From: Mesostigma viride | Taxonomy: Eukaryota > Streptophyta > Mesostigmatophyceae > Mesostigmatales > Mesostigmataceae | DNA length: 64,000 bases | Direction: 5' to 3' | Assembly (NCBI GenBank): GCA_009746045.1 | Contig: RPFO01000027.1 | Location: 6,265,044-6,329,043 of the forward strand | Part shown: positions 36,501 to 48,086 of the stretch, one piece after another | How positions within the stretch are numbered: the first letter of the stretch is position 1 | Layout of the letters: each line of letters starts with the position of its first letter | Position numbers and translations under genes: made by a program | The notes under the pieces: model-generated | Seen by the model: only the letters and a program-made list of their open reading frames with translations | The model's database searches: none | Told to the model about the DNA's origin: nothing

Positions 36501-39232
36501 GACGTGCTTGCGTCGCCCACCCCTGTTCCCTGCGCAGGCTGCGGGCTGGTCGGCGGCCTCAGCACCTTGAATATGGTCGTGGAGGCTGGCCGGGAGTACA
36601 TCATCGTCGTGGCCGGGTACGAGAAAAGCTCAGGCCCCTTCCGCCTCGACATCGCCGTCGACGACAGCATCAACATGACGTGGGTCGCGGAGCAGCGCGA
36701 CGCCCTGCTGGCGTTCAAGGACGGCGTAGAGGACCCGTACTCCAACCTGAACGACTGGACCGGGTACAACTACTGCTCCTGGTACGGTGTCTACTGCGCG
36801 GCCCCCGGGCTGACGATCGACGTGGTGGACGTGAGCGGGTTCTATCTGAGCGGGCCTGTCTCCCCCGCGCTGGGCGAGCTGCGGGACCTGCACGTGCTCA
36901 ACCTCGGGTACAACAACCTTGCGGGGACTATTCCGCCCGCGCTGGCAGGGCCCCTGGGGGAAGGTGAGGAGGAGCGCTTTTGGGCCGACCTGGTGTTTGA
37001 GGGCAACGTGAACATGACCGGGTGCGTGCCGGATGTGATCGTCAACAAGACGAACACGGAGGGGGAGCTGCTGTTCTGGGTGTTCACGAGCGGGACGGGC
37101 ATTGGCGGCGCGTGCGGCCTCGTCAACTTCAAGCCCACGGTGACCTGCCCCGAGACGCTCTTGCTGGCGAACGTCACAAGCGCGCTGACCTATGTTCCGT
37201 ACGAGTTTGAGACAGAAGGCGTCACGCTGAGCGACATCCAGGCGCCCAACATCTTCGGTGACCAGCCAAGCGTGACCTGCAGCCCCCCCAGCTGGTCTCC
37301 TTTCTTCGAGGGGACCACGCCCGTGGTCTGCCGTGCGGCGGATCTGGACGGGAACGAGGCCAACTGCACGTTCGATGTTATCGTCACGCTCCCAGAGGAC
37401 CCCCTGGTGGCTACCCCCCCTCGCTACCTCACCCTGGTGGTCGTCGATGTGAACACGCCGGAGGTGGGGGCGTCGGCGTTCACACCGGCGGTGTGGGCGG
37501 ATCTGATTACGGAGCTGCACGCGGTGGCGGGATTCGAGAGCGTGACGATCTGGCGCGCCAGGGCGGATGACACCAGCGCGCAGGGCACCCGTCGCAAGCG
37601 CAGCCTGCTGCAAGGCGGCGGCGGAGGGGTCCGGCTCACCATCCACCTCGGCACATCCACCGCGGACGAGATGGCATCCGTGGAGGCATGGTTCCGCGCC
37701 GCCGCCTCGGCGGCGCTGATGCAGGGGGTGCTCTCCGTCGCCCTCGGTGTCGCCGTGGATCCCGTGACGTTGTCGGTGCGTAGCGGGAGCGGCGGCGCGT
37801 GCTGCCTGCCGCCGTCGCCCGACCCCGTGTGCGTGGTCAACCCCGACGCGCCCATCGCCAGCAGCGACGAGTGCCAGGCGCTGGGGCTTGCCTTGCTGCC
37901 GACTGCCAGGCAGGATGCCATCTGGCTTGGGCGCGTCGGCCAGTGCGGGGAGTGCGCGGCGGTGTGGGACCGTGCGGGCGCGACAGGCGACCCCCACTTC
38001 GTGACGGCAATGGGCGAGCATTTCGACTGGATGGGGCAGGGCGACCGCTCCTTCTGCATCATCTCGGACAAGGCGGTGCACGTGAACGCGCACATGTTTG
38101 CGGGCACGGATGGCCGCAGGAAAGGCACGTGGATCGACCAGATCGCTGTCCTTCACGGCGGTGAAGTCGTCGTGGTGTCCACGGGCGCCCCGTCAGGCCT
38201 CCCCGGCCTGCATGGGTCGGTCATCGTGAACGGCCGCCCGGAGATGTATGTGGGCTCTTCCTCCTCGGCGGTGGTTGCCAAGGGGCTGACCGTACGGCGC
38301 AAGAAGACACGCACGTGGGTGACGGTGGACGGCATCATGGATTTGGAGGTGGAGGTGGTGCGCGCGAGCACGTGGGAGGCGGGCAAGGGGCCGGGTCGTG
38401 ACTTCCTGGTACGTGGAGTTTTTTGATATTACGGGCTGTCTTGGTGCAGTAATGACTAGGTGCTGCCCATATATCTAGAGAAAAAAAATGTCTTTTCCAT
38501 AGCGTAGGTACATGTGTCATGGGAGCCTGCTCTTGGCATCTGTTGGTGCTTGCGTGATAAGTAACCACCTATAAATATTTGCACCCGACGCACACCCATG
38601 GTTGTAGACTTTTATCCTGCCTGCTTGCTCTGCACGATGCATTTCGTGGCTTCGCGGTTGCCTGCACATAGTTCCGAGCGCGCATTACACAGGCCCTAGG
38701 ACATATATGGCGCTTTGTCCATGCACTCATGTTGTGAAGCACATCAATTATCTATGTGTGCCTGTATATATTGTCTGTATGTGAGGTCTGCAGCTTTGGG
38801 TCCATTTCACGGCCTCCTAGGCAGTGTCATAGGATCATGATGTGGGTGCGGCATGCATATTTTCCTTTGTACTCAATTGGTCCGCCTTGCGTTGCCCAGC
38901 GTCTTCTGTCTTGTGCCATCTGGGCACCACACACTCGTGCACTGCATGATGCCATCGTCTATGATCTCACTGTGTGTACTGTCATGTCGAAATCGTGCCC
39001 CTTCCCCTGCCTTGGGCGGGACCAGAACTTCCGCGTGCACGGGCTGAACGCCACCGAGAGTGTGCATGGCGTGTTGGGACAGACGTTCCGTGCCACTGCC
39101 CAGGGTGCTGCGAAGTCTGCGCTCAAGGGCCTGGTGCAGGGCGCCGACCCTGACTACATAACCAGCGGCCTGCTGGCAGCAGACTGCTCTTTCGCTCAGT
39201 TTGTGCCTGTGAACAAGCTTTCCGAGGTGTAG
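30553..39232 (+). CDS. Secreted multidomain subtilase-like / LRR / PPC / HYR / VWD-like protein
   Basis: Exons 30553-32954, 34451-35619, 36538-38408 and 39026-39232 join in frame to about 1,882 residues, ending TAG. A signal peptide follows either Met1 or, more typically, Met12 (MRSCFQEYVVFVLVALIGL). A subtilase-fold domain spans about 270-700: D279 in LSDSFD, N398 in SAAGN and S637 in GTSASSPHV. The usual HGT is instead EGR (E317), so proteolytic activity is uncertain. Plant-type LRR pieces follow (SVLLAFKGGVDAAGELVDWV, VLDLSANAFSGSIPEELG), then pre-peptidase C-terminal-like beta domains, a third LRR block (ALLAFKDGVEDPYSNLNDW), a HYR-like domain (about 1390-1475), a KRSLLQ site (about 1543), and a VWD/root-cap-like C-terminus (TGDPHF, then VHGVLGQTFR). 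It is likely extracellular. Intron 1 carries a donor-edge copy and a minisatellite. Confidence 0.82.
33172..33236 (+). repeat. Copy of subtilase-gene exon 1 donor edge
   Basis: ggggagctgtggaatgtgca then gacaatgtgggtgacgccag copies the real exon 1 end and donor at 32921-32970 (ggaggagctcggacagctgt, gagaccatgtgagtgacgct). Confidence 0.8.
33245..33815. repeat. Degenerate ttgcttacttgg minisatellite
   Basis: Many 8- and 12-bp units (ggttgctt, acttggttgcttagctagtt) in intron 1 of the subtilase gene. The tail of the donor copy (tagttggtaggttagtttgg at about 32979) resembles the unit. Confidence 0.93.
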
Positions 39233-40980
39233 TTCTGTTAACGTACATGTTTATGGGTTGTATTATGGGTGGCAATTACGGGCATTTTTTTTTTCTTGAG
39301 TTCGCTGATGGATGCGAAGTGTTTTATTTGTCACTTGTGGACCATGCAATTGTGGGTCAAAGTCCCATGCAAAGCCATGTTGTTACGGCCCTAACCCTTG
39401 TTTGGGCGTAGCAATTCCTAAAATATATTAGTTGTCAGTCGAAAGTCATTTTGATATTGTTTGAGACTTTCGATAGTCATTATGTGAGATTTGGGGACGT
39501 GGCCGAGTTATTCCATCATTCGGCCCAGGTACCCGTGGCTTTGCTGTTGCGTGCCCGACCCTTGGAACGGGCGCAACAATGGAATAAATTATGTATTTTG
39601 GCTTGTTGTCATAGTCCGTAGGACTTTGGGACTCATTTCGGGACTTAATTTGGGAATTGTCCCTTGGTCGGGACTTTTTTATGGAACTATGATAGTTTGT
39701 GTGATTCGGACCAGTTATTTTGGGCCTAGGTTGATGTATGCGATCTTCTAGGGGCCGGTGCAGTCGCGCCGCGCTGCGTACTTTATAGCTGGTTGAGATA
39801 TTGTACTCATGCGTGGATTCTGTAGCCTGGCGAGGGTCGATGTCGACCCGAGGATCTTGTGTGGACTGCATGTTTCGGAGTTCTCTGGAAGGTCGGCGCC
39901 ATGTCGGCGCCTCTTGCCAGCTTGGTGGCAGACCTAGGTGAAATTGGTCCGAGGACGAGAGTCTCGTCCTCTTGGTTCGGAATGAAGAGTGTGTTATCAC
40001 CTATCTGAACCTGGGGCATAATTCCAACTGCATTTGGTAGCTCTATCCTAAATGTAGGTTGTGTAGATTAATGCAATATTAATCATCGTGAGCCGTAACA
40101 GGCCTAAAGCCACGCCTGTTCCGTTAATCCCACTCCCAAAGAGTGGTCGTAGTTAGCCAAGAAACCGGTAGTAACCTACCTACACAATAGGATCTTTCGC
40201 ACGACACGGATGGGTACGTTACACTGGTTATCGGAGGTTTGTGTTGCTGGCAAGGTTAGCTAACTCTCGCAGAGAGCGCTAGTGTAGCCAGTTAGGAAGA
40301 CCAAGGCGGATTGGTGTAGATAGAGGTTCCATTATTCAATGACCGCTGGACAGGTCGGCGGCAATCCCGCAAGGGATTCAACGACGACCTAGACGGCGAG
40401 CGGCCAGTAAGGAATACTCGGCGGGGTCAGCAGCGATCCCGTGGTGTTGGGCTGACGACGGTAGCGGTTAAAGCCCCGGTTTTCAACGACACCCTGTGGC
40501 GGCCAGAGCTCCGGCTTTCAACGACACCAGGTGGCGGCCAGAACTCAGGGTTTTCAACGATACTGACGGCAGTAAGGCATCGGTAAAGCAATATATATAT
40601 AAGTCCTTCTTGTCCCCTGTCTTACCCACGCGCGTAGAAACGGGGTTTAAGATCACTGAGCTCCCAAGAAGACCAGCATTTGATTGAATACAAATGGAGC
40701 CCTGCCACAAATGCAGCGCGCAGTTAACAGTGGCCTTAAGGTTTCTCAATCTGCACGCGGAAGCAAGAAGCCTCCAGGGTGGGAGGGAGGGGAAAGAAAC
40801 AATTGCGGATCATTGCCTGCCTAGCTTGCTTAAGGCATGGCCCGCCACGAGGCCACGAGGCACGAGCCACGAGCCACGAGCCACGAGGTAGCCATGGCTG
40901 TCGGAGCTCATAACTTTCACGTTTGAGCACCGAATTCAGCTGTGAATATCACAATCGCTTCGTCTTTCTTAGACGCACAC
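39233..40980. other. Intergenic; possible remnant repeats only
   Basis: There is a 33-bp triplicate at about 40478-40570 (ttttcaacgacaccctgtgg and variants) and a TATATATATAAG stretch near 40592. TGTTACGGC (39381) and GCCGTAACA (40092) could be the ends of a solo LTR, but no target duplication was found. No coding potential recognised. Confidence 0.4.
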
Positions 40981-41017
40981 GCTGATATAATTTTCCGAAG
41001 CTATAACGCACTATACG

Positions 41018-42985
41018 ATGAGCAAACGCCTCTCGACGCAACGCAGCCTGGCGGCTGCGCTCAGCAATGAAAATACGCCTGCAGCCCCGGCTGCAGCTTC
41101 GCCAACCGGGCAGACAGAAGGCAGCGGCGCCACTAGCCAAGCTCTAGTGGTCGCCCAGCCCCCTCTCGGGCTCGCCTCGCCAGCAGCGTCGCCTGAACCC
41201 AAGCGCAGTCGCCCTGCCGAGCCGACCTGGGAAACGTTCGACTTTGACGCCAGCCAGCCCGGCTTTTTTGACAAGCTCAACCCCGACAAGATCCTGAGCT
41301 ACGTGTTTTTCGGATCGTATGCCTCGCTTCTCGAGATGTGCAAGCAACTCTTCCATCAGGGCCGCCTCACCGATGATTTCCAGAGACGCGCCCACACCTT
41401 CGACCAAATCCTCAAATGCCGCCGCCCCCACCTTCAGCTTCGCGTCCTTTTCTCCCTCCTTGGCCGCTCCCTCGAGGAGCTTTGGCCCCCCACGCCCCTC
41501 ACCACCACCTTAACCGAATCCTCCATCCGCTCACTCCTCAAGGAGGCCCTTGAGCAGCACGTGGCCCCCATCGCTGCATGCAGATGTGGCGGCCATGGGC
41601 AGCACGCTGGCTGCTGAGCTCCCCACCATCTCCACCGCCACCTCCACCCTCCTCGCCTCCTCCACCGCCACCACCACCACCTCCGACGCCATCACCGCCC
41701 AGCTCCGCGACATCGACCAGCGTCTTAAGGACAATGCCATCGCTATCGAGGTCCTGCAGAACACCGCAGGCCTCACCGCCCAGGCGGTGAAGGACATTGC
41801 CGCCAAGCCAGCCCCTGCTGGCCTGGCCGGCGATGCTCCTCCCATCACGACCTGGGCGGACATGCAACATACCACCTCCACCACCTCCGCCGTCGCAGCC
41901 CAGCTCCAGCAGCAGACGCTTGACCTTGACCTCCGCGAGGAGGCCGAGCTCGCCAAGCGCAGCCTCAACGTCATTGTCAAGAACTTCACCATGGAGGAAG
42001 GTGAGAATTCCGAGAAGCTTGCGCGTGCTTTCGAGAGAGAAATCCTTGGTCGCATGGGCCTTACTGGTGAGATCGAGCTGGTCGCCCACCGCCTTCCCCG
42101 TGCGCGGGGTAGTAAGGCAGGGCCGCCCCCGCTCCTTCTCACCTTTAAGACCCCGGCGGACAAGATTTCTTTTCTCAGACGCCGCAAGCGGCTCGAGAAG
42201 ACTCTCTTCACCCTTGATGACGACTTGACCCTGGCGCAGCAACAACGGCGACGGGAGCTATGGCCGACCTACCTCCAGCTCCGGCAGACCAAGGCGGGGC
42301 AGCCGGTGTACTGGAAGGGGGCGGCCATCTACGTCGGCCACAAGCCCTGGCAGGCGACCCCCCCCCCCCCCGCGGCCCCAGCGACTCCAGACGCCCCAGC
42401 TTAGGGGAATACAGCAGTAGTAGTGTAGAATAGATAGACCGTGGCCATGTACATGTACGCCTCCTAGAGGCCCTATCCCAGCTAACTAAGCCACGCGCTT
42501 TATTTAATCATGTACATGTGTGCCTATGATGAGCCACCCTCCAGATGATGCCTAGCTTTATTTAGTTATGTTGTGCCCATGCCGGGAGTAACTCTCTGCT
42601 GAGACGCCATGCCCTAGCTTCTTTGTAAAGCTATGCTGATCTTCCCCCCCATGACAGGCTCCCCCTTCGCTGGGCATAGCTTGAAGATCATGGGGATGCA
42701 CGTGCCCTGGTGCACCTAGAGCAAGGGTCCTTTACATCCCCACCCTTGCAGGAAGTAGCTTAGGATGTATGATAGGCCATATGCCCCCTCTCAAGGGCTA
42801 TTAAAAATTAAATTAAATTATAACATGCCTCCGTGGGGAGGTCATGTAGCACATATTCCATGATGGATGGGGTGGAGGAAGCCGCGTGATCGAACTATAC
42901 TAACGCTAGGCTATCTAGAAAATCCTAACTACACTACTCAAGGGCTATGTGCTACATATACTCCCAACGGAGTTATGTTACAATT
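41018..42985 (+). mobile_element. LINE family B element: near-intact L1-type ORF1 plus 3' UTR
   Basis: ORF1 runs from ATG 41018 to TAG at 42404 in two overlapping frames. The switch is a TGCA duplication at 41575-41582 (TGCATGCA), absent from the inverted copy near 51000. The protein starts MSKRLSTQRSLAAAL and has a central helical region (AEELAKR-type heptads). It ends with the L1-type RRM and C-terminal pattern: LNVIVKNFTMEEGENSE, LLLTFKTPADKISFLRRRK, DDLTLAQQQRRREL. Such proteins bind element RNA. The 3' UTR ends with the hairpin at 42955-42977. No RT ORF follows. A 135-bp LINE fragment is inserted in the UTR. Confidence 0.82.
42802..42936 (-). mobile_element. Nested 135-bp 5'-truncated LINE family C insertion
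   Basis: Flanked by a perfect 12-bp duplication CTCAAGGGCTAT (42790-42801 and 42937-42948). On the minus strand it ends with the hairpin (42824-42846; CATG/CATG outer, CCTCC/GGAGG inner) and a TTTAATTT tail. Confidence 0.92.
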
Positions 42986-43739
42986 CAATGGCCCGCCGAC
43001 ACACAAGCTGACATCACCTAAATTAATTAACACCGGCATGCGTCACACGCCGGCCTGAACAGTGCTGAAAACGCCACTAAAAACAACGTGGCCATGCACG
43101 CACCCCCGGTGAGGCTAGTGCGTTAACCGTACAGGTAGTTGTACAAGGTTCCCAAGACTGACAAACATAAAACTCGCCCATCGACCCCTTGGGCCGGTCC
43201 GAATTAATCCACTATACAATAATTAATCACGACTCACTAAAGAACCCAAATCAGCCAAAGATTCGTTAAGCAACCAGCAGACCCTACAGGTCCCCGCCTA
43301 ACCTCAGCTGGTGCAACCAAACACGAATCTTTGCAAGCAAGTCGTATAAAACCTACAATTAATTTTCTCGGACCGCTAATTAATAGCCACCGACCCTTAT
43401 AAATAACCGGGTCATCCAAGGAAAATTCGGGCGAGCAGGAAACCCTTTGTACAGATCGAATTAGTCAGCCCATGTCGCAGACAGCCTGGCCACATCCAGG
43501 CCAAGGCATAGCGGCCTTATCTTTCCCGCATGCGTTAATTAAACTATATTCAGAGAAAACCGATTTTGTTTTTTGTCGTAATCCGTTTTCATGTTTGTAA
43601 ACGTTTGTGAGCGGGTTCAGTCCCAAAGACAGCCCTCGTGAGGGCGTGGGTGGACCCCCAAAGGGCAACGCTGCCAACGGCTCGAGGGTAGTTACCGGCT
43701 GGCCGTTGCCTACTAACTGTGTTACTGGCAGTGTACAAT
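42986..43739. other. Intergenic; nothing recognised
   Basis: AT-rich sequence with only short frames. No repeat array or domain was seen. Confidence 0.5.
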
Positions 43740-43842
43740 TATGCGCCGTATTATACAGTATTATACGGTATAATACTTCATGCGCTGGATTTAGCGCATA
43801 ATTTTTTATACTTATGCGTTTGAGCGTATTACGACGCATAAT
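43740..43842. repeat. TATAATACG palindromic array, split by a LINE insertion
   Basis: gccgtattatacagtattat and acggtataatacttcatgcg; it continues at 44850-44885 (gacgcataatcacgtataat) beyond the inserted element. Confidence 0.85.
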
Positions 43843-44849
43843 GACGACATCACGCTCATCGAGAAGCCGGAGTCTGCCCAACTTTGGCTGGACTGCAGGC
43901 CTGGCGCTCGAGGCTCGGGCGGTTGGTCTAGAAATCAGCCCCAAAACGGAGGCCCTGGCCCTCGGCATGGCAGGGCCCCCACCCACACTCCGCCTCTTAG
44001 ACGATGCGGAGGTCAACTACCCTCCTTCAGGCCGCTTCAAGCTGCTCGGCAGTTGGCTTCCCGACTGCGAGGACGACATGACGACACGGATCGGCATGGC
44101 GTGGGCGCACCTCCATGACCACCGCCGCTGGTCATGGAGCAACCCCGCCCTACCCCGGATCGTCAAGCGTGACCTCTTCAAGGTCGTCATTCTGACGATC
44201 CTGACCTACGGCGCCGAGACGTGGGCACTGACGCAGGAGCTGGAGCAACGACTCGACGGCGCCGTCACCAAGATGCTGCGCCAGGCCCTTAACATCCCCT
44301 TTGGTTTGCACATTAGTAATGAGGATTTGTACGCTGATTTGCCCTATGTTTCCCACATTATTAGGCACAGGCGCCTGGGCCTAGCCGGGCACCTGGCCCG
44401 CACAGATCAGGTAGATACATCAGATAGACTAGCTGGCACCAAGGCCGCCCAGCCTGGGCGATATGTCCTCACCTGGCGTGCCCCCGGCCGCGCGCGGCAG
44501 GGTCGCCACCCGTGGACTTTTCGTGATAGACTCGGCATGGACATGCACATGCTACACTAGACGTGACGGGCTCACCCCCGGGCAGCCTCCTGGTTTGTCT
44601 GTAATATGGAGGCAGATGGTGCGCAAGGATAGATGGCAAGTAGTGATGAAGGAGACCACCCCCAAGCCTGTGGGGGCTCCGCGTGTGACCAAGTATGGCA
44701 TTCATAGCGATTCGGGCCGCGGTGCCCACACCCCTGTAACTAGGACCTAGATAGCTTATACCATCCATTCCATCCCATGTTCCCCTCCCACTGAGGACTT
44801 ATGCTCACGTGACGCAGTCACGTGTCTATTAATTAATTAATTAATTAGT
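43843..44849 (+). mobile_element. 5'-truncated LINE family D insertion (RT C-terminal half)
   Basis: Flanked by the 10-bp duplication GACGCATAAT (43833-43842 and 44850-44859). The 5' truncation falls inside the YADD active-site motif: the coding part starts at DDITLIEKPE. It continues with LALEARAVGLEIS, FKLLGSWLPD, LTILTYGAETWAL and LGLAGHLARTDQVDT; a frameshift near 44555 precedes PKPVGAPRVTK. The 3' end has the palindromic hairpin at 44806-44824 and a (TTAA)n tail. Dead on arrival by truncation. Confidence 0.9.
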
Positions 44850-45023
44850 GACGCATAATCACGTATAATGCCGTATTTTCCGCGGTTTTTTTACGTTTTG
44901 CGCGGCTAGGATGCCAGAACGACATGCAGGGCAACGATTTGAAGCCACAGATTTCGTATCTCTACTAAGTACTGACCCGTCTGAACTTTCACAATTCGAC
45001 GCGATCTTATTTTGAAATTTCAG

Positions 45024-45746
45024 TCGGGTACGTACTGCCCACTTGATCCACGCCGCTGGCTACGCGCTCAATCCCAAGTGCTGGGGCCCTGACCACGCAC
45101 AATATACCATCAAGGAAGTGAGTAAATGGCTAAGTAATTCTTATTTTTCTTCATGGCACGCTATTTGTTATTAGTCCATGGCTAATTTTGGCTTTTGAGC
45201 AATGTGTGGGAAATCGGTGTTGAAGGGCTGAAGCCTTCGTTGTCAGTTCCTGAATAGACGTCCTCTAACCTCTTTGCAATCCTTAATTGCACTGCCACTA
45301 TTTCCCCCATCGTACTATCCCTCTCCTGCTCAGGTGACAGATGGCCTCCACGCGTGCATTGACAAGATTCATCTGGGCGACAAGGCAGCCTTCGACCTGG
45401 CCATCAAGCAGTACGAGCAATACACCGACCAGCAGGGTGCATTTGCACAGAGCGACTGCAATCGAGGCAGGCACAGGCGCCGGGCATGGTGCCGTACCAG
45501 TGGTGGCGCACCTGGGGCGGCTCCACGCCCGAGCTGCAGGAGGTGGCGATCAAGGTGCTGGCCCAGCCGGTCTCCTCGGGCTCTGTCGAGCGTGTCAACA
45601 GCGAAGCCGGCTGGATCAAGTCGCTCAAGCGAAACCGCCTGACGCATGTCAACCACAACCGCCTCATCTACGTGCACCACAACCTCCGCGCGATTGACGC
45701 CATCAAGGATTACGACGATCAGAACACGGTTATTCCATGGGAGTAA
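45024..45746 (+). pseudogene. hAT transposase C-terminal remnant
   Basis: Two pieces, 45024-45117 and 45334-45746, are joined across a plausible phase-0 GT-AG intron. They read LIHAAGYALNPKCW, then DGLHACIDKIHLGD, then the hAT dimerisation motif WWRTWGGSTPELQEVAIKVL, SSGSVERVNSEAGWI and KSLKRNRL. hAT transposases move DNA elements by cut and paste. A frameshift lies near 45460-45490, and the catalytic N-terminal half is absent. No terminal inverted repeats were found. Confidence 0.8.
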
Positions 45747-46129
45747 AGCTTTAATGTGAGCTCGCACCTAAAGGATTGATGCCGACTCACTGAGTGGGGT
45801 AGAGCCGTAGAGGCCGTAGAGCCCTGCTAGCTCCTGGTCATGGCTATCCATTTGCTGGGTGGCCACTGGCCATAATATGCCAGGGCTGCTTGACCAGTCA
45901 GGCGACCGGGAGTTGGTGGATGGTGGGAGGTCTCATCTGCACACCGCTTGAGGCTCAATAGCAATGCTTTGATGCATGGTACACTATAGAGCACACATTT
46001 ATCAAGACTGATTGTCTGTGACTAGTGAGGTGTTGTTTATGAGCCTGCAGAAAACAGTTGCACCATGGCAAGGGCAGCATGCAATAGTCAACTACCACAT
46101 GTGTGGTATTTGAATTGATTATGTGTTTA

Positions 46130-46490
46130 ATATGTTGGCCCTATGCTGGCCCACTGCATGGTCCCCTAGTTAGTGCTGGCCATGTTTAACATGTTGGCCC
46201 CTTGCTGGCCCACTGCACGGTCCCCTAGTTATTGCTGGCCTTTTTACCATGTTGCCCCATGCTGGCCCACTGCATGCACGGTCCCCTAGTTAGTGCTGGC
46301 CTTTTTTAAAACATGTTGGCCCCATGCTGGGCGCTGGCCCACTGCATGCATGGTCCCCTTAGTAGTTAGCGCTGGCCATGTTTAACATGTTGGCCCCATG
46401 CTGGCCCACTGCACCGTCCCCTAGTTATTGCTGGCCTTTTTTAACATGTTGGCCCCATGCTGGCCCACTGCACGGTCCCGACAAATTTCA
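46130..46490. repeat. About 62-bp minisatellite, 6 units
   Basis: Units of catgttggccccatgctggc plus ccactgcacggtcccctagt and tattgctggcctttttaa with small indels. Followed at 46630-46684 by a short (TTAA)n stretch. Confidence 0.93.
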
Positions 46491-47031
46491 GTTGTTAAGT
46501 GAGACAACTATTCCTGGAAATATACACAATTGTGAATACAGTACTATGCACACTTGCAGATGCACACATTATGCACACCACATGCACTATCTTAGTTGGG
46601 GACTTCAGTGCCGTCCGTGGTCCCCCAACGGGGACACGAGATTAATTAATATTAATTAATTAATTCAGTTAATTAATTAATTAATGCACACCACGAGTCA
46701 CACACCTGTAGTCACATGCAGCTCAGTATATTCACATAGCATCGCACCATGCAAACATACTACATGCATTAATTGTATACTACTGTAGTATTTGCGTGCA
46801 CGCACAGCCACATATATATATTAAAATATAAAATTACTTGCATCAAAGTGAAGGCATGCACCCAAGTAAACATAACCAATATAAAGCCACATATATATTA
46901 AAAATATAATTACTTACAGCAGAGTGAAATCACTCAAACCAAAGCAAACGCCCAGCTATAAACCTATATACAGAGCCATGTCAAAGCTCTATACTACGAT
47001 AAGACCAATGGAAACGCCTAACGGGAGGAAC

Positions 47032-47520
47032 CTAATAGCCCTGCTGCACCGCAAAATCAGCCCGCGTACGGCGGAGCATGATGTCAGCCATGGCCCGAGT
47101 CAGCGCCACCGACAAGCGCTGACGCCAATATGACGTCCAGGTCCGCGCCGACCATGGGGCCCGCTGGCCCTCCAGGTCCAGCCGGTCCTCCCGGAGCCGG
47201 CAACACTCCTTGAAGAAGGCGGAGGTCAGGGGCCCCATGGCCCCAAACTCCTCCAGGACAAAGGGCACCACACGATGGTGCCCGACGTCGCCGTAGGCCA
47301 GGAGCTTGGCCCGCTCCGCCCGGTCCGCCGTGTAACCTGCCGTGAGGGAGGCCCCAGCCACGTGGCTAAGAGCCAAGGGCCGCGCCACCGAAACGTCAAT
47401 TTATAAGCAGATGCCGGCCACCCCCCTCAAAGTCCAGCACCACGATGTCAGGCCGGTGGTTGGGGGAATAGAAGGCAGCGCCATCCGCATCCTCGGACCG
47501 GATGTTCGCGTGGGGGAAAA
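47032..47520 (-). pseudogene. Retroelement-associated C-terminal (nuclease-like) fragment
   Basis: Minus-strand reading: RPDIVVLDFEGGG, then after a frameshift near 47403 DVSVARPLALSHVAG, AERAKLLAYGDVGHH and FVLEEFGAMGPLTSAFFKE. The order (an Asp in a beta strand, DVSV.RP, then FVxEExG) resembles C-terminal nuclease-like regions of algal and protist retroelement proteins. That identification is from memory of the pattern and is tentative. No RT domain is adjacent. Confidence 0.45.
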
Positions 47521-47830
47521 CCGACCGAATCATGGCGAGCACCACCGTCAGGAGGACAGTGTGCAAATACAAATACCAATTCTGATTCTGTTGGCCCCCC
47601 ATGCAGGCAAGGTAGTGAGCCACATATATACACACATACACACAATTATGCATGCGCACGTTTACATTCTCAGTATTACATGCAATACATCGATCGTGTC
47701 CACAATGTCCACCGTATAGAGTATAGCCGAGGGTAGGGCAACCTTGGATTATGTCCAAAACAGTGTTAAAAACATGTGGATTGATGGTGGGTGTCTTAAA
47801 ATGTGTAAAATCAGAGTATTCTGAGTGTGT

Positions 47831-47890
47831 CCGTACGATAACGTATAATATCGTATTATACCGTATTATACCGTATTATACATTATACTC
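47831..47890. repeat. TATAATACG palindromic array
   Basis: cgataacgtataatatcgta and three tattataccg units. It lies 200 bp from the family C insertion at 48087. Confidence 0.85.
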
Positions 47891-48086
47891 CACCGTGACC
47901 GCATAACGCGTATAACGTACGATTTTACACTGGTTGCCGGTGGCTGGACCTCAATGTTTTTCGTACTGTCTGTGAACGTCCTGTTTCTGCCTTGTGTTTC
48001 TCTCTCGCTGTGAGCACGTCACCTGCACGTAGAGGTATCCTGGGTGGGCTTTCCTCCCTTTCTTTCCCCTTCTTCCATCGTGCAAT

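Noticed and set aside
39381-40100. Possible solo LTR (TGTTACGGC ... GCCGTAACA)
   Set aside because: Nine-base inverted ends exist, but the flanks (catgt and ggcct) are not duplicated and no second LTR or gag/pol trace is present.
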